From Selenomonas ruminantium subsp. lactilytica TAM6421 (GTDB lineage: Bacteria > Bacillota > Negativicutes > Selenomonadales > Selenomonadaceae): a stretch of DNA of 64,000 bases. Position numbers and translations under genes: made by a program. This document shows, in pieces, positions 40,630 through 51,311 of this stretch. The notes below the pieces were generated by a model. That model saw only the letters and a program-made list of their open reading frames with translations. It did not search any database and was not told the DNA's origin. The stretch covers positions 558,001-622,000 of the forward strand of contig NC_017068.1 of assembly GCF_000284095.1 (NCBI RefSeq), read 5' to 3'. Each line of letters starts with the position of its first letter. The first letter of the stretch is position 1.

Positions 40630-41736
40630 ATGATGAAATTAAATGAAGCAAATTTCTATCTGGCGGCGATGCTCCGTTGTCCGGGGATTGGCTGCCGTTA
40701 TATGCAGCGCCTTTTGGCGGTTATGAAAGAGCCTGGGACAATTTGGCAGACGGATGCCAGGACTTTGTCTGACACAAAGGTACTGCCGCCGCAGCTGGCG
40801 AAGCGTCTGGCAGATTTTTGCCGGCAGAATGAGTCCGCGCCGGAAGAGATCCAAAAAGTTTGTGAGCAAAAGCAGATCCAGACGGTATCTATATTGGAAG
40901 AAAATTATCCAGAAGTTTTGCGGGAAATCTATGCACCGCCGGTCATTTTATATTATAATGGCATATTAGAGTCAGATGCCCGGCGGGTGGCCATGGTTGG
41001 TTCACGCCGTTATTCCGGTTATGGTCAGGCCATTGCCCTGGAGTTTGGTGAGAAACTGGCGGCAGCAGGCCTTACCGTGGTCAGCGGTGCAGCCCGGGGC
41101 ATCGACAGCTTTTCCCATCTGGGGGCCTTGAAGGGCGGCCGTACAGTGGCAGTCCTGGGCTGCGGTGTGGATATTGCCTATCCGTCTGAAAACCGCAAGC
41201 TGCTCTACGATATTGCCGACAGCGGCGGTGCTGTCATCTCGGAATATGAACCGGGGACAAGGCCTTTGCCTGCGTACTTTCCTGCGCGCAACCGCATTAT
41301 CAGCGGGTTGGCGGAAGGAACATTGGTGGTGGAGGCAGCAGAGCGTTCCGGTTCGTTGATTACGGCGGAAATGGCCTTGGCTGCTGGCCGGGATGTATAT
41401 GCCATACCCGGCAGTATCTATGCACCGGGCTGTGCAGGCTGCAATAATCTCATCCGGCAGGGGGCGAAGCTTGTGGCAGAGCCAGCGGACGTATTGGAGG
41501 AATTCGGCCTGGCCGTAAAACAGCCGGTGAAAAAGGCCGGCCTGAAATTGACAGCTGAGGAAGCTGCCATCTATCAGGTGCTGTCCTTTGAGCATCCATT
41601 ATCCATGGATGAGATCATGCTGAGCCTGCCGGATGGTGAAATCGCAAATTTATCCTATCAGCTCCTGCAGATGGAGATGAAGGGGATTGTCATAGAAAAC
41701 GAATTGCACTGCTTCAGGCGTGCTGAGAGGGAGTGA
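40630..41736 (+). CDS. dprA: DNA processing protein DprA (Smf)
   Basis: A 368-residue RecA loader for incoming single-stranded DNA in transformation. The Rossmann core has RRVAMVGSRRYSGYG, VVSGAARGIDSFSHLGAL (about 138-155), TVAVLGCGVDIAYPSEN and RNRIISGLAEGTLVVEAAERSGSLIT. A C-terminal winged-helix-like region is visible (EAAIYQVLSFEHPLSMDEI). It begins the dprA-topA-trmFO order known from Bacillus. Confidence 0.95.
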   Translation: MMKLNEANFYLAAMLRCPGIGCRYMQRLLAVMKEPGTIWQTDARTLSDTKVLPPQLAKRLADFCRQNESAPEEIQKVCEQKQIQTVSILEENYPEVLREIYAPPVILYYNGILESDARRVAMVGSRRYSGYGQAIALEFGEKLAAAGLTVVSGAARGIDSFSHLGALKGGRTVAVLGCGVDIAYPSENRKLLYDIADSGGAVISEYEPGTRPLPAYFPARNRIISGLAEGTLVVEAAERSGSLITAEMALAAGRDVYAIPGSIYAPGCAGCNNLIRQGAKLVAEPADVLEEFGLAVKQPVKKAGLKLTAEEAAIYQVLSFEHPLSMDEIMLSLPDGEIANLSYQLLQMEMKGIVIENELHCFRRAERE

Positions 41737-41740
41737 AAGT

Positions 41741-43990
41741 TTGGCTGCAGAGAAAGCAAAGACAAAGGCTAAACCGAAAGCTAAGGTCAAAAAGACATTG
41801 GTAATTGTGGAGTCGCCGGCCAAGGCGAAGACCATTGAAAAATATTTGGGGAAAAAATATATGGTGCGGGCTTCCATGGGACATCTGCGTGATCTGCCCA
41901 AGAGCCAGTTTGGCATCGATGTGGAAAATGACTTTTCCCCAAAGTACATCAATATCCGGGGCAAGGGAGATCTCATCAAGGCCCTCAAGAAAGACGCCAA
42001 GAACGCCGATAAAGTGTATCTGGCAAGCGACCCTGACCGCGAGGGAGAAGCCATTGCCTGGCATCTGTCCTTTATCCTGGGCCTGAACCCCGAGGAGGAC
42101 TGCCGCATTGTCTTCAATGAAATCACGAAGCCAGCTATTCAGGAGGCGGTAAAGCACCCAAGGGGTATCAATATCGATCAGGTGGATGCCCAGCAGGCTC
42201 GCCGCATGCTGGACCGCATCGTGGGCTACAAGCTTTCGCCCTTGCTCTGGCGCAAGGTGCGCAAGGGTCTGTCGGCCGGCCGCGTGCAGTCGGTGACGGT
42301 GAAACTCATCTGTGACCGGGAAAAGGAGATTCAGGCCTTTGAATCCGTGGAGTACTGGACGGTGGGCATGAAGCTCCGCAAGGATAAGTCCGCCATGTTC
42401 GAGGCTGAGCTCACCCATGTGGATGGGGAGAAGCTGGATCTGCATGATGAGAAAGCCACCAATGCGTTGGTGGAGGATTTCCAGCGGCAGAAACTCCTGG
42501 TGGATACGGTGAAGAAAAGCGAGCGCAAGCGCAAGCCTGCGGCTCCCTTTACCACAAGTTCCCTGCAGCAGGATGCAGCCCGCAAGCTGGGCTTCACCTC
42601 CCGTAAGACCATGATGCTGGCCCAGCAGCTCTATGAAGGTATCGAGTTGGGCCGTCATGGGGCAACCGGTCTGATCACCTACATGCGTACGGACTCTACC
42701 CGTCTGTCGGATGTGGCCCTGCATGATGCCCGGGAATTCATCGGGGCTGAATTCGGTGAGGACTATCTGCCGTCCAAGGCCAATATCTATGTGACGGGCA
42801 AGAAAGCCCAGGATGCCCATGAAGCGATCCGTCCTACAGATGTAAAGCTTACGCCGGACAGCGTGGCCAAACATCTCAACAAGGATCAGCTGAAGCTCTA
42901 TACCTTGATCTGGCAGCGCTTTACCGCCAGCCAGATGGTGCCGGCAATCTACGATACCATGAGCATCCAGATCAAGGCTGGCGAGCGCTATACGGCCAAG
43001 GCTTCCGGTTCCAAGCTGAAATTTGCCGGTTTTACGGCGGTCTATGCCGGGGCAGAAACCACCAAGAAGGAAAAGGATGTGCTGCTGCCGGATCTCGCCG
43101 AAGGCGATGAACTGAATATCGCCAAGATGCTGCCCCAGCAGCATTTCACGGAGCCGCCTCCGCGCTATAACGATGCCTCTCTGGTCAAGACTTTGGAAGA
43201 AAAGGAAATCGGCCGTCCGAGTACCTATGCGCCGATTATCGAGACCATTCAGGCCCGCGGCTATGTGCAGCGCATCGATAAGCATTTCCAGCCCACGGAA
43301 TTAGGCTTTGTCGTGGTGGATATGCTGGAGGAATACTTCAAGGATATCGTCGATGTGAAGTTCACGGCGGATCTGGAGAATGAGCTGGATGAAATCGCCG
43401 AGGGCAAAGTGGAGAAGAACCATCTGCTCAAGGAGTTCTATGATCCCTTTGCTGTAACACTGGAAAAGGCCGATGAAGCCATCGGTCATGTGGAACTGCC
43501 CGAGGAAGTTTCGGATGTGCCCTGCGAGCTTTGTGGCCGCATGATGGTGGTAAAACAGGGGCGTTATGGCAAGTTCCTGGCCTGCCCGGGCTTCCCGGAA
43601 TGCCGCAATACCAAGCCGCTGCTGGTGGATACAGGCGTGAAGTGCCCCAAGTGCGGCGGGGCTATCGTGGAACGCAAGTCCCATCGGGGGCGCAAGTTCT
43701 ACGGCTGCAAGAATTATCCGGAATGTGATTACACTACCTGGGATCAGCCATTGCAGGAAAAGTGTCCGAAATGTGGTGCCTTCATGCTCAAGCATCATTA
43801 TAAGAATGGCCGCGGCCTGACCTATTGCAGCAATGATGACTGCGAGACGCGCATCGACCATCCCATCAACAAGGAACTGGAGAAGATGCGCCAGCGGGCA
43901 GAGGCGAAAAAAGCCAAGGAAGCGGAAGCAGCTGCACAGGCTGAGGCAGCGGAAAAAGAAAGCAAGACAAAAAAAGGTAAAAAGAAATAA
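41741..43990 (+). CDS. topA: DNA topoisomerase I
   Basis: A 749-residue type IA topoisomerase that relaxes negative supercoils. The TTG at 41741 is the start, after GGGAG; the longer frame overlaps dprA. A Lys/Ala-rich N-tail is followed by the Toprim domain [18 protein letters not shown] and [14 protein letters not shown] (about 85-98). The catalytic tyrosine is in [14 protein letters not shown] (about 309-322). Three C-terminal zinc ribbons with CxxC pairs (CELCGR..., CPKCGG..., CPKCGA...) are present. A Lys-rich tail ends the protein. Confidence 0.96.
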   Translation: MAAEKAKTKAKPKAKVKKTLVIVESPAKAKTIEKYLGKKYMVRASMGHLRDLPKSQFGIDVENDFSPKYINIRGKGDLIKALKKDAKNADKVYLASDPDREGEAIAWHLSFILGLNPEEDCRIVFNEITKPAIQEAVKHPRGINIDQVDAQQARRMLDRIVGYKLSPLLWRKVRKGLSAGRVQSVTVKLICDREKEIQAFESVEYWTVGMKLRKDKSAMFEAELTHVDGEKLDLHDEKATNALVEDFQRQKLLVDTVKKSERKRKPAAPFTTSSLQQDAARKLGFTSRKTMMLAQQLYEGIELGRHGATGLITYMRTDSTRLSDVALHDAREFIGAEFGEDYLPSKANIYVTGKKAQDAHEAIRPTDVKLTPDSVAKHLNKDQLKLYTLIWQRFTASQMVPAIYDTMSIQIKAGERYTAKASGSKLKFAGFTAVYAGAETTKKEKDVLLPDLAEGDELNIAKMLPQQHFTEPPPRYNDASLVKTLEEKEIGRPSTYAPIIETIQARGYVQRIDKHFQPTELGFVVVDMLEEYFKDIVDVKFTADLENELDEIAEGKVEKNHLLKEFYDPFAVTLEKADEAIGHVELPEEVSDVPCELCGRMMVVKQGRYGKFLACPGFPECRNTKPLLVDTGVKCPKCGGAIVERKSHRGRKFYGCKNYPECDYTTWDQPLQEKCPKCGAFMLKHHYKNGRGLTYCSNDDCETRIDHPINKELEKMRQRAEAKKAKEAEAAAQAEAAEKESKTKKGKKK

Positions 43991-45324
43991 TGAAAGATAT
44001 CATCATCATTGGCGCCGGTCTCTCCGGTGCGGAAGCAGCCTGGCAGGCTGCCAATATGGGAGCGGAAGTCACGCTGTATGAAATGCGGCCGGTGAAATCC
44101 ACGCCTGCCCATAAGACCGCGGAGTTTGCAGAACTTGTCTGCAGTAACTCCCTGCGGGGGGCGGGCATGGAAAATGCCGTGGGCGTGCTCAAAGAAGAAA
44201 TGCGCCGCCTGAATTCTATTATCATGGAAGCGGCCGATGCCACCAAGGTTCCGGCCGGCGGGGCCCTGGCCGTAGACCGTCATGGCTTCAGCCAGTATAT
44301 TACGGAGAAGGTCACGAACCATCCGCACATCAAGGTTATCCATGAGGAAATAGAACAGATTCCTCTGCGGGACGATGCCATTACCATTGTGGCCAGCGGC
44401 CCGCTGACGGAAGGGAAGTTGGCGGAGGAAATTGCCAAGCTCACGGGCAATGATTCGCTGTATTTCTACGATGCGGCGGCTCCCATCGTGAGCCTGGAAT
44501 CCGTGGACATGACCAAGGCCTACCGGGCTTCCCGTTATGGCAAGGGGGAGGCTGCCTATATCAACTGCCCCATGACCAAGGAAGAATATCAGGCTTTTTG
44601 GACGGAGCTGGTCAATGCGGAAAAAGCCCCTACCAAGGATTTTGAAAAGGAAAAATTCTTCGAGGGCTGCATGCCCGTGGAAGTCATGGCCAGCCGTGGG
44701 GAGGATACCCTGCTCTTCGGCCCGCTGAAGCCTGTGGGGCTGGAGCATCCGGAGACAGGTGTTCGTCCCTATGCGGTGGTGCAGCTGCGGCAGGATAATG
44801 CCTCGGCGACGCTCTACAATATCGTAGGCTTCCAGACGCATCTCAAATGGCCGGAGCAGCGCCGCGTCTTTGGCATGATTCCGGGGCTGGAGCATGCGGA
44901 GTTCCTGCGCTATGGCGTCATGCACCGCAATACCTTCCTGAACTCGCCTATCCATATGCGCCCCACCTTCCAGTTCAAGGGCATTGACAACTTGTTCTTT
45001 GCCGGGCAGATGACCGGTGTGGAGGGCTATGTGGAATCGGCAGCTTCCGGCCTGATGGCCGGTGTCAATGCTGCCAGACTGGCTGCAGGCAAGGAGCCAT
45101 TGGTATTCCCCAAGGAAACCTGTCATGGGGCATTGGCTCACTATATCACCACCAGTGAGGCCAAGCATTTCCAGCCGATGAATGTGAATTTCGGCATCTT
45201 GCCCACCATTGTCATGCGCAATGAGAACGGCAAGATCATCAAGGATAAAAAAGCGAAGAAGATGAAACTAGCTGAGCGGGCTTTGGCGGCAATTGACGCC
45301 TTCAAGCCGGCTATTGGAGGCTGA
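43990..45324 (+). CDS. trmFO: Methylenetetrahydrofolate-tRNA-(uracil-5-)-methyltransferase
   Basis: A 444-residue folate/FAD enzyme that makes m5U54 in tRNA. It begins [21 protein letters not shown] (FAD fold), then [15 protein letters not shown], and has the family region [20 protein letters not shown] and [19 protein letters not shown]. It overlaps the topA stop by one base. In Bacillus xerC (codV) follows, but here hslV does. Confidence 0.95.
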   Translation: MKDIIIIGAGLSGAEAAWQAANMGAEVTLYEMRPVKSTPAHKTAEFAELVCSNSLRGAGMENAVGVLKEEMRRLNSIIMEAADATKVPAGGALAVDRHGFSQYITEKVTNHPHIKVIHEEIEQIPLRDDAITIVASGPLTEGKLAEEIAKLTGNDSLYFYDAAAPIVSLESVDMTKAYRASRYGKGEAAYINCPMTKEEYQAFWTELVNAEKAPTKDFEKEKFFEGCMPVEVMASRGEDTLLFGPLKPVGLEHPETGVRPYAVVQLRQDNASATLYNIVGFQTHLKWPEQRRVFGMIPGLEHAEFLRYGVMHRNTFLNSPIHMRPTFQFKGIDNLFFAGQMTGVEGYVESAASGLMAGVNAARLAAGKEPLVFPKETCHGALAHYITTSEAKHFQPMNVNFGILPTIVMRNENGKIIKDKKAKKMKLAERALAAIDAFKPAIGG

Positions 45325-45328
45325 TATC

Positions 45329-45871
45329 ATGGAAACACAATTTCATGCAACAACAATCTGCGCTGTGCGCAAGAACGGCAAGACGGCCATCGCCGGCGAC
45401 GGCCAGGTGACTTTTGGCGAACATACGATTATGAAGGCGAATGCCCGCAAGGTGCGCCGTCTGTACCACAATCAGGTGTTGGCTGGTTTTGCCGGTTCAG
45501 TGGCCGATGCCTTCACCTTGTTTGAGAAGTTCGAGGCAAAACTTGAGACCTATAATGGCAACCTGCAGCGGGCGGCTGTGGAGCTGGCCAAGGAATGGCG
45601 TACGGACAAGATCCTGCGCAAGCTGGAAGCCCTGCTGCTGGTAGCGGATAAGGATACCATGCTGATGCTCTCCGGCAACGGTGAGGTCATCGAGCCGGAC
45701 GGGGATGTGGCAGCCATCGGTTCCGGCGGCTTCTATGCCCTGTCTGCCGGCCGCGCCATGGCCAAGCATACGGAGATGAGCGCTGGCGAGATCGCCAAAG
45801 AAGCCCTGTCCATTGCGGCAGATATCTGCGTATTTACCAATCATAATATCAAGGTTGAGGAGTTAGACTGA
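45329..45871 (+). CDS. hslV: ATP-dependent protease peptidase subunit HslV (ClpQ)
   Basis: A 180-residue proteasome-like peptidase. The catalytic threonine is in [12 protein letters not shown], preceded by a 7-residue leader METQFHA, as in Bacillus ClpQ and unlike the E. coli form. [14 protein letters not shown] and [19 protein letters not shown] are conserved. The start 45329 follows GGAGG. It works with HslU from the next gene, which overlaps by one base. Confidence 0.95.
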   Translation: METQFHATTICAVRKNGKTAIAGDGQVTFGEHTIMKANARKVRRLYHNQVLAGFAGSVADAFTLFEKFEAKLETYNGNLQRAAVELAKEWRTDKILRKLEALLLVADKDTMLMLSGNGEVIEPDGDVAAIGSGGFYALSAGRAMAKHTEMSAGEIAKEALSIAADICVFTNHNIKVEELD

Positions 45872-47271
45872 TGGAAGAACTTTTTGGCACAAATGAACAG
45901 ACTCCACGCCAGATTGTGGAGGAACTCAATAAATATATCGTAGGGCAGGACGAGGCCAAGAAATCTGTGGCTATCGCTCTGCGCAACCGCTGGCGCAGCC
46001 GCAAATTATCGGCGGAAATGCAGGAAGATGTGGTGCCCAAGAACATCCTGATGATCGGTTCCACCGGTGTGGGCAAGACAGAAATTGCCCGTCGTCTGGC
46101 AAAACTGGTCAAGGCCCCCTTTATCAAGGTGGAAGCCACCAAGTTCACGGAAGTGGGCTATGTGGGCCGGGATGTGGAATCCATCATCCGGGATCTGGCG
46201 GAAACCTCCGTGCGCATGGTGCGTCAGCAACGCATTGACTCCGTGCAGGAAAAAGCCAAGGAAATGGCGGAAGAACGGATTCTCGATGTCTTCGTTCCGG
46301 AACAAAAGAAAAACACCAATCCCCTGGGCAGACTCTTTGGCGGCGGTGACGATGACACCGAGGAAAAGGAAGAGCCGGCTGAACCCAAGTATCAGGCTGG
46401 CCGGGAATGGGTGCGCAAGCGCCTGCAGAAGGGTGAACTAGAGCAGGAAACCATCGAGATCGATGTGGAAGAGTCCGGCAAGCCCATGGTGGGCATGTTT
46501 GCCGGTTCCAGCCTCGAGAGCATGGGGGACAACATTCAGGACATGATTGGCAACCTGATGCCCAAGCGTCATCGCAAGCGCAAGGTCACGGTGGAGCAGG
46601 CCCGCAAGATCTTCACCCAGGAAGAGGCGGAAAAGCTCATCGATATGGAAGCTGTAGCGGATGAGGCTGTGAAGGTGGCTGAGTACAGCGGTATCGTCTT
46701 CCTCGATGAAATCGACAAAGTGGCGGTCAAGGGCAACAGCTCCGGCGCTGATGTGAGCCGGGAAGGCGTGCAGCGGGATATCCTGCCCATCGTGGAAGGC
46801 TCCACGGTCATGACGAAATACGGCCCGCTGAAGACTGACCATGTGCTCTTTATCGCAGCCGGTGCCTTCCATATGGCCAAGCCCTCGGATCTGATCCCGG
46901 AACTGCAGGGCCGCTTCCCCATCCGCGTAGAACTCAAATCCCTGCGCAAGGAAGATTTCCAGAAAATCCTCACCGAACCTCAGAATGCCCTGATCAAGCA
47001 GTATCAGGCTATGCTGGAAACAGAGGGCGTGGAGCTGGAGTTCAAGGATGAGGCCATTGCCCGCTTGGCACAATTGGCCTGTGACGTAAATGAACAGGCA
47101 GAGGATATCGGTGCCCGCCGCCTCCATACCCTGCTGGAAAAGCTGCTGGAAGAGATAAGTTTCACGGCTCCGGAGCTGGAGGACAAGAAGGTTGTCATCG
47201 ATGGGGCCTATGTGGATAAGCAGCTGGCCGATATCGTGGTGAACCGCGACCTTTCTCAGTTCATCCTGTGA
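45871..47271 (+). CDS. hslU: ATP-dependent protease ATPase subunit HslU (ClpY)
   Basis: A 466-residue AAA+ unfoldase. Walker A is [10 protein letters not shown] (about 58-67), Walker B region [12 protein letters not shown] (about 276-287), and the C-terminal hook is DLSQFIL. The intermediate domain between is present. Forms the HslVU protease. Confidence 0.96.
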   Translation: MEELFGTNEQTPRQIVEELNKYIVGQDEAKKSVAIALRNRWRSRKLSAEMQEDVVPKNILMIGSTGVGKTEIARRLAKLVKAPFIKVEATKFTEVGYVGRDVESIIRDLAETSVRMVRQQRIDSVQEKAKEMAEERILDVFVPEQKKNTNPLGRLFGGGDDDTEEKEEPAEPKYQAGREWVRKRLQKGELEQETIEIDVEESGKPMVGMFAGSSLESMGDNIQDMIGNLMPKRHRKRKVTVEQARKIFTQEEAEKLIDMEAVADEAVKVAEYSGIVFLDEIDKVAVKGNSSGADVSREGVQRDILPIVEGSTVMTKYGPLKTDHVLFIAAGAFHMAKPSDLIPELQGRFPIRVELKSLRKEDFQKILTEPQNALIKQYQAMLETEGVELEFKDEAIARLAQLACDVNEQAEDIGARRLHTLLEKLLEEISFTAPELEDKKVVIDGAYVDKQLADIVVNRDLSQFIL

Positions 47272-47321
47272 TCGTTCATACTTTTTTGAGGGAAGAAGCG
47301 ATCAAAGTTTCTTCCTTCAGG

Positions 47322-47336
47322 AATAATATGAAAATT
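47322..47336 (+). promoter_or_regulatory. CodY-box-like site upstream of codY
   Basis: AATAATATGAAAATT matches AATTTTCWGAAAATT at 12 of 15. It lies 130 nt before the codY start, so autoregulation is possible. Confidence 0.4.
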
Positions 47337-47465
47337 TAATTAAAAATATTATTCTGCATCTATGATTATTTTGAAAAATGTGATAAAATACCCTTAGATG
47401 TGTATGTGATGTTCCGTTCAAGGGTGAGTGGGACTGTCAAAATATTTTGTAAAGGAGAAAGCTAC

Positions 47466-48242
47466 ATGGCATCATTATTAGAAAAAACCAGAAAGATCAA
47501 CCGGCTCCTGCAGCGTTCCGAGAATGTGGAATACGATGGGATTTCCCGTGTTCTGAGCAATGTACTCAATGCGAATGTTTATATCACGAATAAGAAGGGG
47601 AAAATCTTCGGTTATGCATTTGTGGATGATTTCGAATGCGATCTCATGGTGGATAAGGTCATCAACCAGGGTGAATTCCCCAAGACCTATGTGAATTGGC
47701 TGATGCGCATGGACGAAACCAATGCCAATCTCCATTCCAAGACGGGCATGTGCGCCTATGAAGAGAATACGAAATGCCTGTTCAACGGCAAGAACACCAC
47801 GATTGTCCCCATCTATGGTGTCGGCGAGCGCATTGGTACGCTGGTAGTAGCGAAGTATGATGAAGAATTCAGCGATGAGGATCTGCTGCTCTGTGAATAC
47901 GGTGCCACGGTAGTGGGCATGGAAATGCTCCGCGACCATGCTGAAAAGATTGAGATTGAAGCCCGCAAGAAGGCTACGGTACAGATTGCCCTGAACACCC
48001 TCTCCTTCTCCGAGAGCCGTGCTGCCAAGGCCATCCTCGAGGCTCTGCCGGATACGGAAGGCCTGCTGGTTGCATCCAAGATTGCCGATAAGGTGAAGAT
48101 CACCCGTTCCGTAATCGTCAACGCTCTGCGCAAGTTCGAATCCGCCGGCGTGATCTCCTCCAAGTCTCTGGGCATGAAGGGGACTTACATCAAGGTACTC
48201 AATGAGTATCTGCTGGAAGAAGTACAGAAACTGAAGATATGA
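47466..48242 (+). CDS. codY: GTP-sensing global regulator CodY
   Basis: A 258-residue repressor that responds to GTP and branched-chain amino acids. The GAF domain covers about 1-155. The winged helix contains ASKIADKVKITRSVIVNALRKFESAG and SLGMKGTYIKVLN, nearly the same as Bacillus CodY, so it should read the same box. The ATG at 47466 follows GGAG; an upstream frame from 47400 has no support. It lies just before the flagellar operon; in Bacillus CodY also represses motility genes. Confidence 0.95.
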   Translation: MASLLEKTRKINRLLQRSENVEYDGISRVLSNVLNANVYITNKKGKIFGYAFVDDFECDLMVDKVINQGEFPKTYVNWLMRMDETNANLHSKTGMCAYEENTKCLFNGKNTTIVPIYGVGERIGTLVVAKYDEEFSDEDLLLCEYGATVVGMEMLRDHAEKIEIEARKKATVQIALNTLSFSESRAAKAILEALPDTEGLLVASKIADKVKITRSVIVNALRKFESAGVISSKSLGMKGTYIKVLNEYLLEEVQKLKI

Positions 48243-48246
48243 TATC

Positions 48247-48309
48247 CCTGTCAGGGAGTATGACCGCATAGCGGTGGAAGGGGCTGGAGTTGACGGCCCC
48301 TTCTTTTTT
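48247..48309 (+). terminator. Palindrome repeat and terminator after codY
   Basis: CCCTG/CAGGG and ACCGC-at-AGCGGT hairpins are followed by a GGAAGGGGC/GCCCCTTC stem and TTTTTT. The GACCGC...GCGGTGGAAGGGGCT string is shared with 22156-22278. Confidence 0.8.
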
Positions 48310-48444
48310 AAACTTTTTTTATCTATGTTTTCGGAAGAAAAAATGATAAAGTGGGAAGGAGTTAGGGGGCTTATGTAGAAATTAAACAAAAGGCAACTAC
48401 AGAAGGAGTTTCTTTTTTAGGCAGGGAAAGGGTGTGATTCCGGC

Positions 48445-48867
48445 ATGTTGGAGCAAATAATGAATGCGTCTAATTTCGATTATCTGTCCCGGGGGCTTGA
48501 GGCCGCCAATATGCGCCACGAAGTCATCAGCAATAATATTGCCAATGTCAATACGCCCCATTTCAAGCGTAGCGGCGTGAATTTTGAGGAACTTCTGGCC
48601 AAGGAATTGCATCTGGATGATGAACCCATGAAGGTGGCCATTGTCCGCACCCATGACCGTCATCTGCCCATTCCGTTTCATGGCAAGGTTCATGCCGTGA
48701 TCGAGGAAGACAATACCACGACTATGCGGGTGGATGACAACAATGTGGATATCGATATCGAGATGGCTGGCTTGGCCAAGAATCAGTTGTATTATAATGC
48801 CATGACAACCCAGCTGGGCGGCTTTATGGCAGAACTGAAGAATGTGATCACCAGCGGACAGACCTAA
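48445..48867 (+). CDS. flgB: Flagellar rod protein FlgB
   Basis: A 140-residue proximal rod protein with the signature RHEVISNNIANVNTPHFKRSGVNF (about 24-47) and the C-terminal NQLYYNAMTTQL helix. It is the first gene of the flagellar operon, about 200 nt after codY. The gap 48310-48444 shows no unmistakable promoter. Confidence 0.95.
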   Translation: MLEQIMNASNFDYLSRGLEAANMRHEVISNNIANVNTPHFKRSGVNFEELLAKELHLDDEPMKVAIVRTHDRHLPIPFHGKVHAVIEEDNTTTMRVDDNNVDIDIEMAGLAKNQLYYNAMTTQLGGFMAELKNVITSGQT

Positions 48868-48899
48868 GCTGGGGATAGAAAGTGCAAAAGGGAAAGACG

Positions 48900-49349
48900 A
48901 TGAGCATGTTTCTGGGGATTGACGCAGCAGCATCAGGGCTTACAGCTGAACGCCTGCGTATGGATGTTATTTCCAATAATATTGCCAATGCCAACACCAC
49001 CCGTACAGAAGGGGGCGGGGCCTATCATCGCCGTTATGTGGTTTTTGAGCCAAGGGTGAAGGATAGTGGTCCGTTTCAGACTTTTTTGAAAAAAGCTGCA
49101 AATAAATTAGAAGCCGGTGACGGCGTCAGAGCTGTGCGTATTGAAAGCGATAATACTCAGGGGCCGCTGGTATATGATCCGGGACATCCGGATGCCAATG
49201 CGGAGGGGTATGTAGAAAGACCAAATGTCAATATGGTGGCGGAAATGGTGGATATGATAACCGCTTCCCGTGCTTATGAGGCAAACACTACGACAATCAA
49301 TGCGGCTAAAGCAATGGTGAGTAAGGCTTTGGATATGGGCAACAAGTAA
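48900..49349 (+). CDS. flgC: Flagellar rod protein FlgC
   Basis: A 149-residue rod protein. It has ERLRMDVISNNIANANTTRT (about 18-37) and the C-terminal NVNMVAEMVDMITASRAYEANTT. The ATG at 48900 is preferred over a GTG at 48882. Confidence 0.95.
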   Translation: MSMFLGIDAAASGLTAERLRMDVISNNIANANTTRTEGGGAYHRRYVVFEPRVKDSGPFQTFLKKAANKLEAGDGVRAVRIESDNTQGPLVYDPGHPDANAEGYVERPNVNMVAEMVDMITASRAYEANTTTINAAKAMVSKALDMGNK

Positions 49350-49375
49350 TGCTTGTGTTTTGAGAGGATAAGGAT

Positions 49376-49678
49376 ATGGAGATTGCACCACTCGCGATGA
49401 CACCGGTGTCCATGCATGCCACCAGTCATTTAGGCGAAACACAGGAACCTAAGGAAGTGAAGAATTTCGGTCAGTATCTGACGGATGCGCTAAAGAAAAC
49501 CAATGGTCTGCAGCTGGAGTCAGAACGGCAGAATGCACTGCTGGCAGCTGGCCGTGTAGAAGATGTATCCCAGGTGGTTATTGCTGCGAAAAAGGCGGAG
49601 ATCGCCTTGCAGCTTACCCTTCAGTTACGTAACAAGGCAGTGACAGCTTATCAGGAGATCATGCGCATGCAGGTATAA
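49376..49678 (+). CDS. fliE: Flagellar hook-basal body protein FliE
   Basis: A 100-residue protein linking the MS ring to the rod. It ends with the typical KKAEIALQLTLQLRNKAVTAYQEIMRMQV helix. Conserved position between flgC and fliF. Confidence 0.94.
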   Translation: MEIAPLAMTPVSMHATSHLGETQEPKEVKNFGQYLTDALKKTNGLQLESERQNALLAAGRVEDVSQVVIAAKKAEIALQLTLQLRNKAVTAYQEIMRMQV

Positions 49679-49718
49679 TGGCTAAGACAGTGTAATTCTA
49701 CGTGAAGGGATTGAGATC

Positions 49719-51308
49719 ATGGGAGATTGGAAAGAGCGGTATAAGGAGCTGCTGGAGAGATTCAGTAAGCGCCAGCGCTATATAATGCTGGGCTCCGCTT
49801 TGGCTATTCTCATTGCCATAATTGGGGTAAGTGCGTGGTATGGCAATAAACCGGATATGGTTCCCTTGTTTACGAACATGGAGACCAAAGATGCCGGCGA
49901 AGTAGCTGCAAAACTGAAAGAAGCTAAAATAGAATACGAAGTGCAGGAAACACGGCAAGGCACGACCATCATGGTTCCATCACGGGATGTGCACAATGCA
50001 CGGCTGGATCTGTCGACTCAGGGGCTCCCGCGGGGCAACAAAGGGTTTGAGATATTCGATGACAGCAAGCTTGGTGTCACGGAATTCCAGAACAGAGTGA
50101 ATTATCTGCAGGCACTGCAGGGAGAACTGACCAGGACTATCGAACAGATCGCGGCTGTGGAGAAAGCGCGTGTACACATAGTCCTGCCAGAGGATAGCCT
50201 CTACAAGAAGAATGAGAAGCCGGCAACAGCATCAATTATGTTGCAAATGCGGCCGAATATGGAATTATCCAAGAAGGAGATCAAGGGAATTGTCAATCTG
50301 GCGGCGAACAGCGTACAGGGACTGAAGCCGGAAAATATCACCGTGGTTGATTCCACCGGGAAGATCCTCAATGATCCGGATGAGAATGAGGAGCAGAATG
50401 TCAGCCTCAAGACCATGACGCAGCTGGAGATGACCAAGAAGGTTCAGGATAATATCCAGAAGAACATTCAGTCCATGCTGGATGATTCCATGGGAGAAGG
50501 CAAAGCCTTTGCCCGGGTCAGTGTGGAACTGGATTTTGATGACCGTACCACGGACAAGCAGACCTTTACGCCCGTGGTGGATGATTCTGGTATCATCCGC
50601 AGCCAGCAGGATATCAGTGAGGCTTATAATGGTACTTCTACCCAGCCAGGCGGTGCGGCAGGAGTTCAGTCCAATGTGCCCGGCTATGTGGCTCAGAATG
50701 CCAATGCCAATGCCGAGTACGAAAAGAAAGAATCCACGAAAAATTACGAGATAAATGAAGAGAAATCCAAGACGGTGGCAGCTCCAGGCTCCATCCGCCG
50801 CCTGACGGTGGCTGTGCTGGTGGATGACTCAGTGACTCCCCAGCAGCAGGACAGCATCATGCGGACGGTGACCAGTGCAGCAGGCATCAATACGGACCGT
50901 GGTGACACGGTATCCGTAGAGCCACTGCCGTTCAGTACGGAGCTTCGCGATAAGCGGGCTGCGGAAGAGAAGGCAGCCAAGGATCGGGAAGACATGATCT
51001 TCTACGGGACCATCGGCGCAATCCTGCTGGTATTGGCAGCCATCGGCGGTTATTTCTACTATCGCCGCAAGAAGAAACTGGAAGCCATTGCGGCCGAGCA
51101 GGAGCGGATTCGCTTGGAGGAAGAAGCAAAGAGGAAGAAGGAAGAAGAAGAGCGGGCTGCCCTTATTGCCGCTGGTGCTATCGAACCGGACGAGCTTTCC
51201 GAAGAGGAACAGCAGCATCTGTCCGAAAAGCAGGCTTTGCAGCAGCTTATCGATCAGCGGCCGGCAGAAGTGGCTATGCTTGTTAAGACTTGGCTGGCGG
51301 AGGAATGA
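49719..51308 (+). CDS. fliF: Flagellar MS-ring protein FliF
   Basis: A 529-residue membrane ring protein. A first membrane helix is at about 26-45 (ALAILIAIIGVSAWYG), followed by periplasmic ring-building motifs such as LDLSTQGLPRGNKGFEIFD and AAVEKARVHIVLPEDS, and a second helix at about 430-450 (GTIGAILLVLAAIGGYFYY). The C-terminus binds FliG. Confidence 0.96.
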   Translation: MGDWKERYKELLERFSKRQRYIMLGSALAILIAIIGVSAWYGNKPDMVPLFTNMETKDAGEVAAKLKEAKIEYEVQETRQGTTIMVPSRDVHNARLDLSTQGLPRGNKGFEIFDDSKLGVTEFQNRVNYLQALQGELTRTIEQIAAVEKARVHIVLPEDSLYKKNEKPATASIMLQMRPNMELSKKEIKGIVNLAANSVQGLKPENITVVDSTGKILNDPDENEEQNVSLKTMTQLEMTKKVQDNIQKNIQSMLDDSMGEGKAFARVSVELDFDDRTTDKQTFTPVVDDSGIIRSQQDISEAYNGTSTQPGGAAGVQSNVPGYVAQNANANAEYEKKESTKNYEINEEKSKTVAAPGSIRRLTVAVLVDDSVTPQQQDSIMRTVTSAAGINTDRGDTVSVEPLPFSTELRDKRAAEEKAAKDREDMIFYGTIGAILLVLAAIGGYFYYRRKKKLEAIAAEQERIRLEEEAKRKKEEEERAALIAAGAIEPDELSEEEQQHLSEKQALQQLIDQRPAEVAMLVKTWLAEE

Positions 51309-51311
51309 CAA

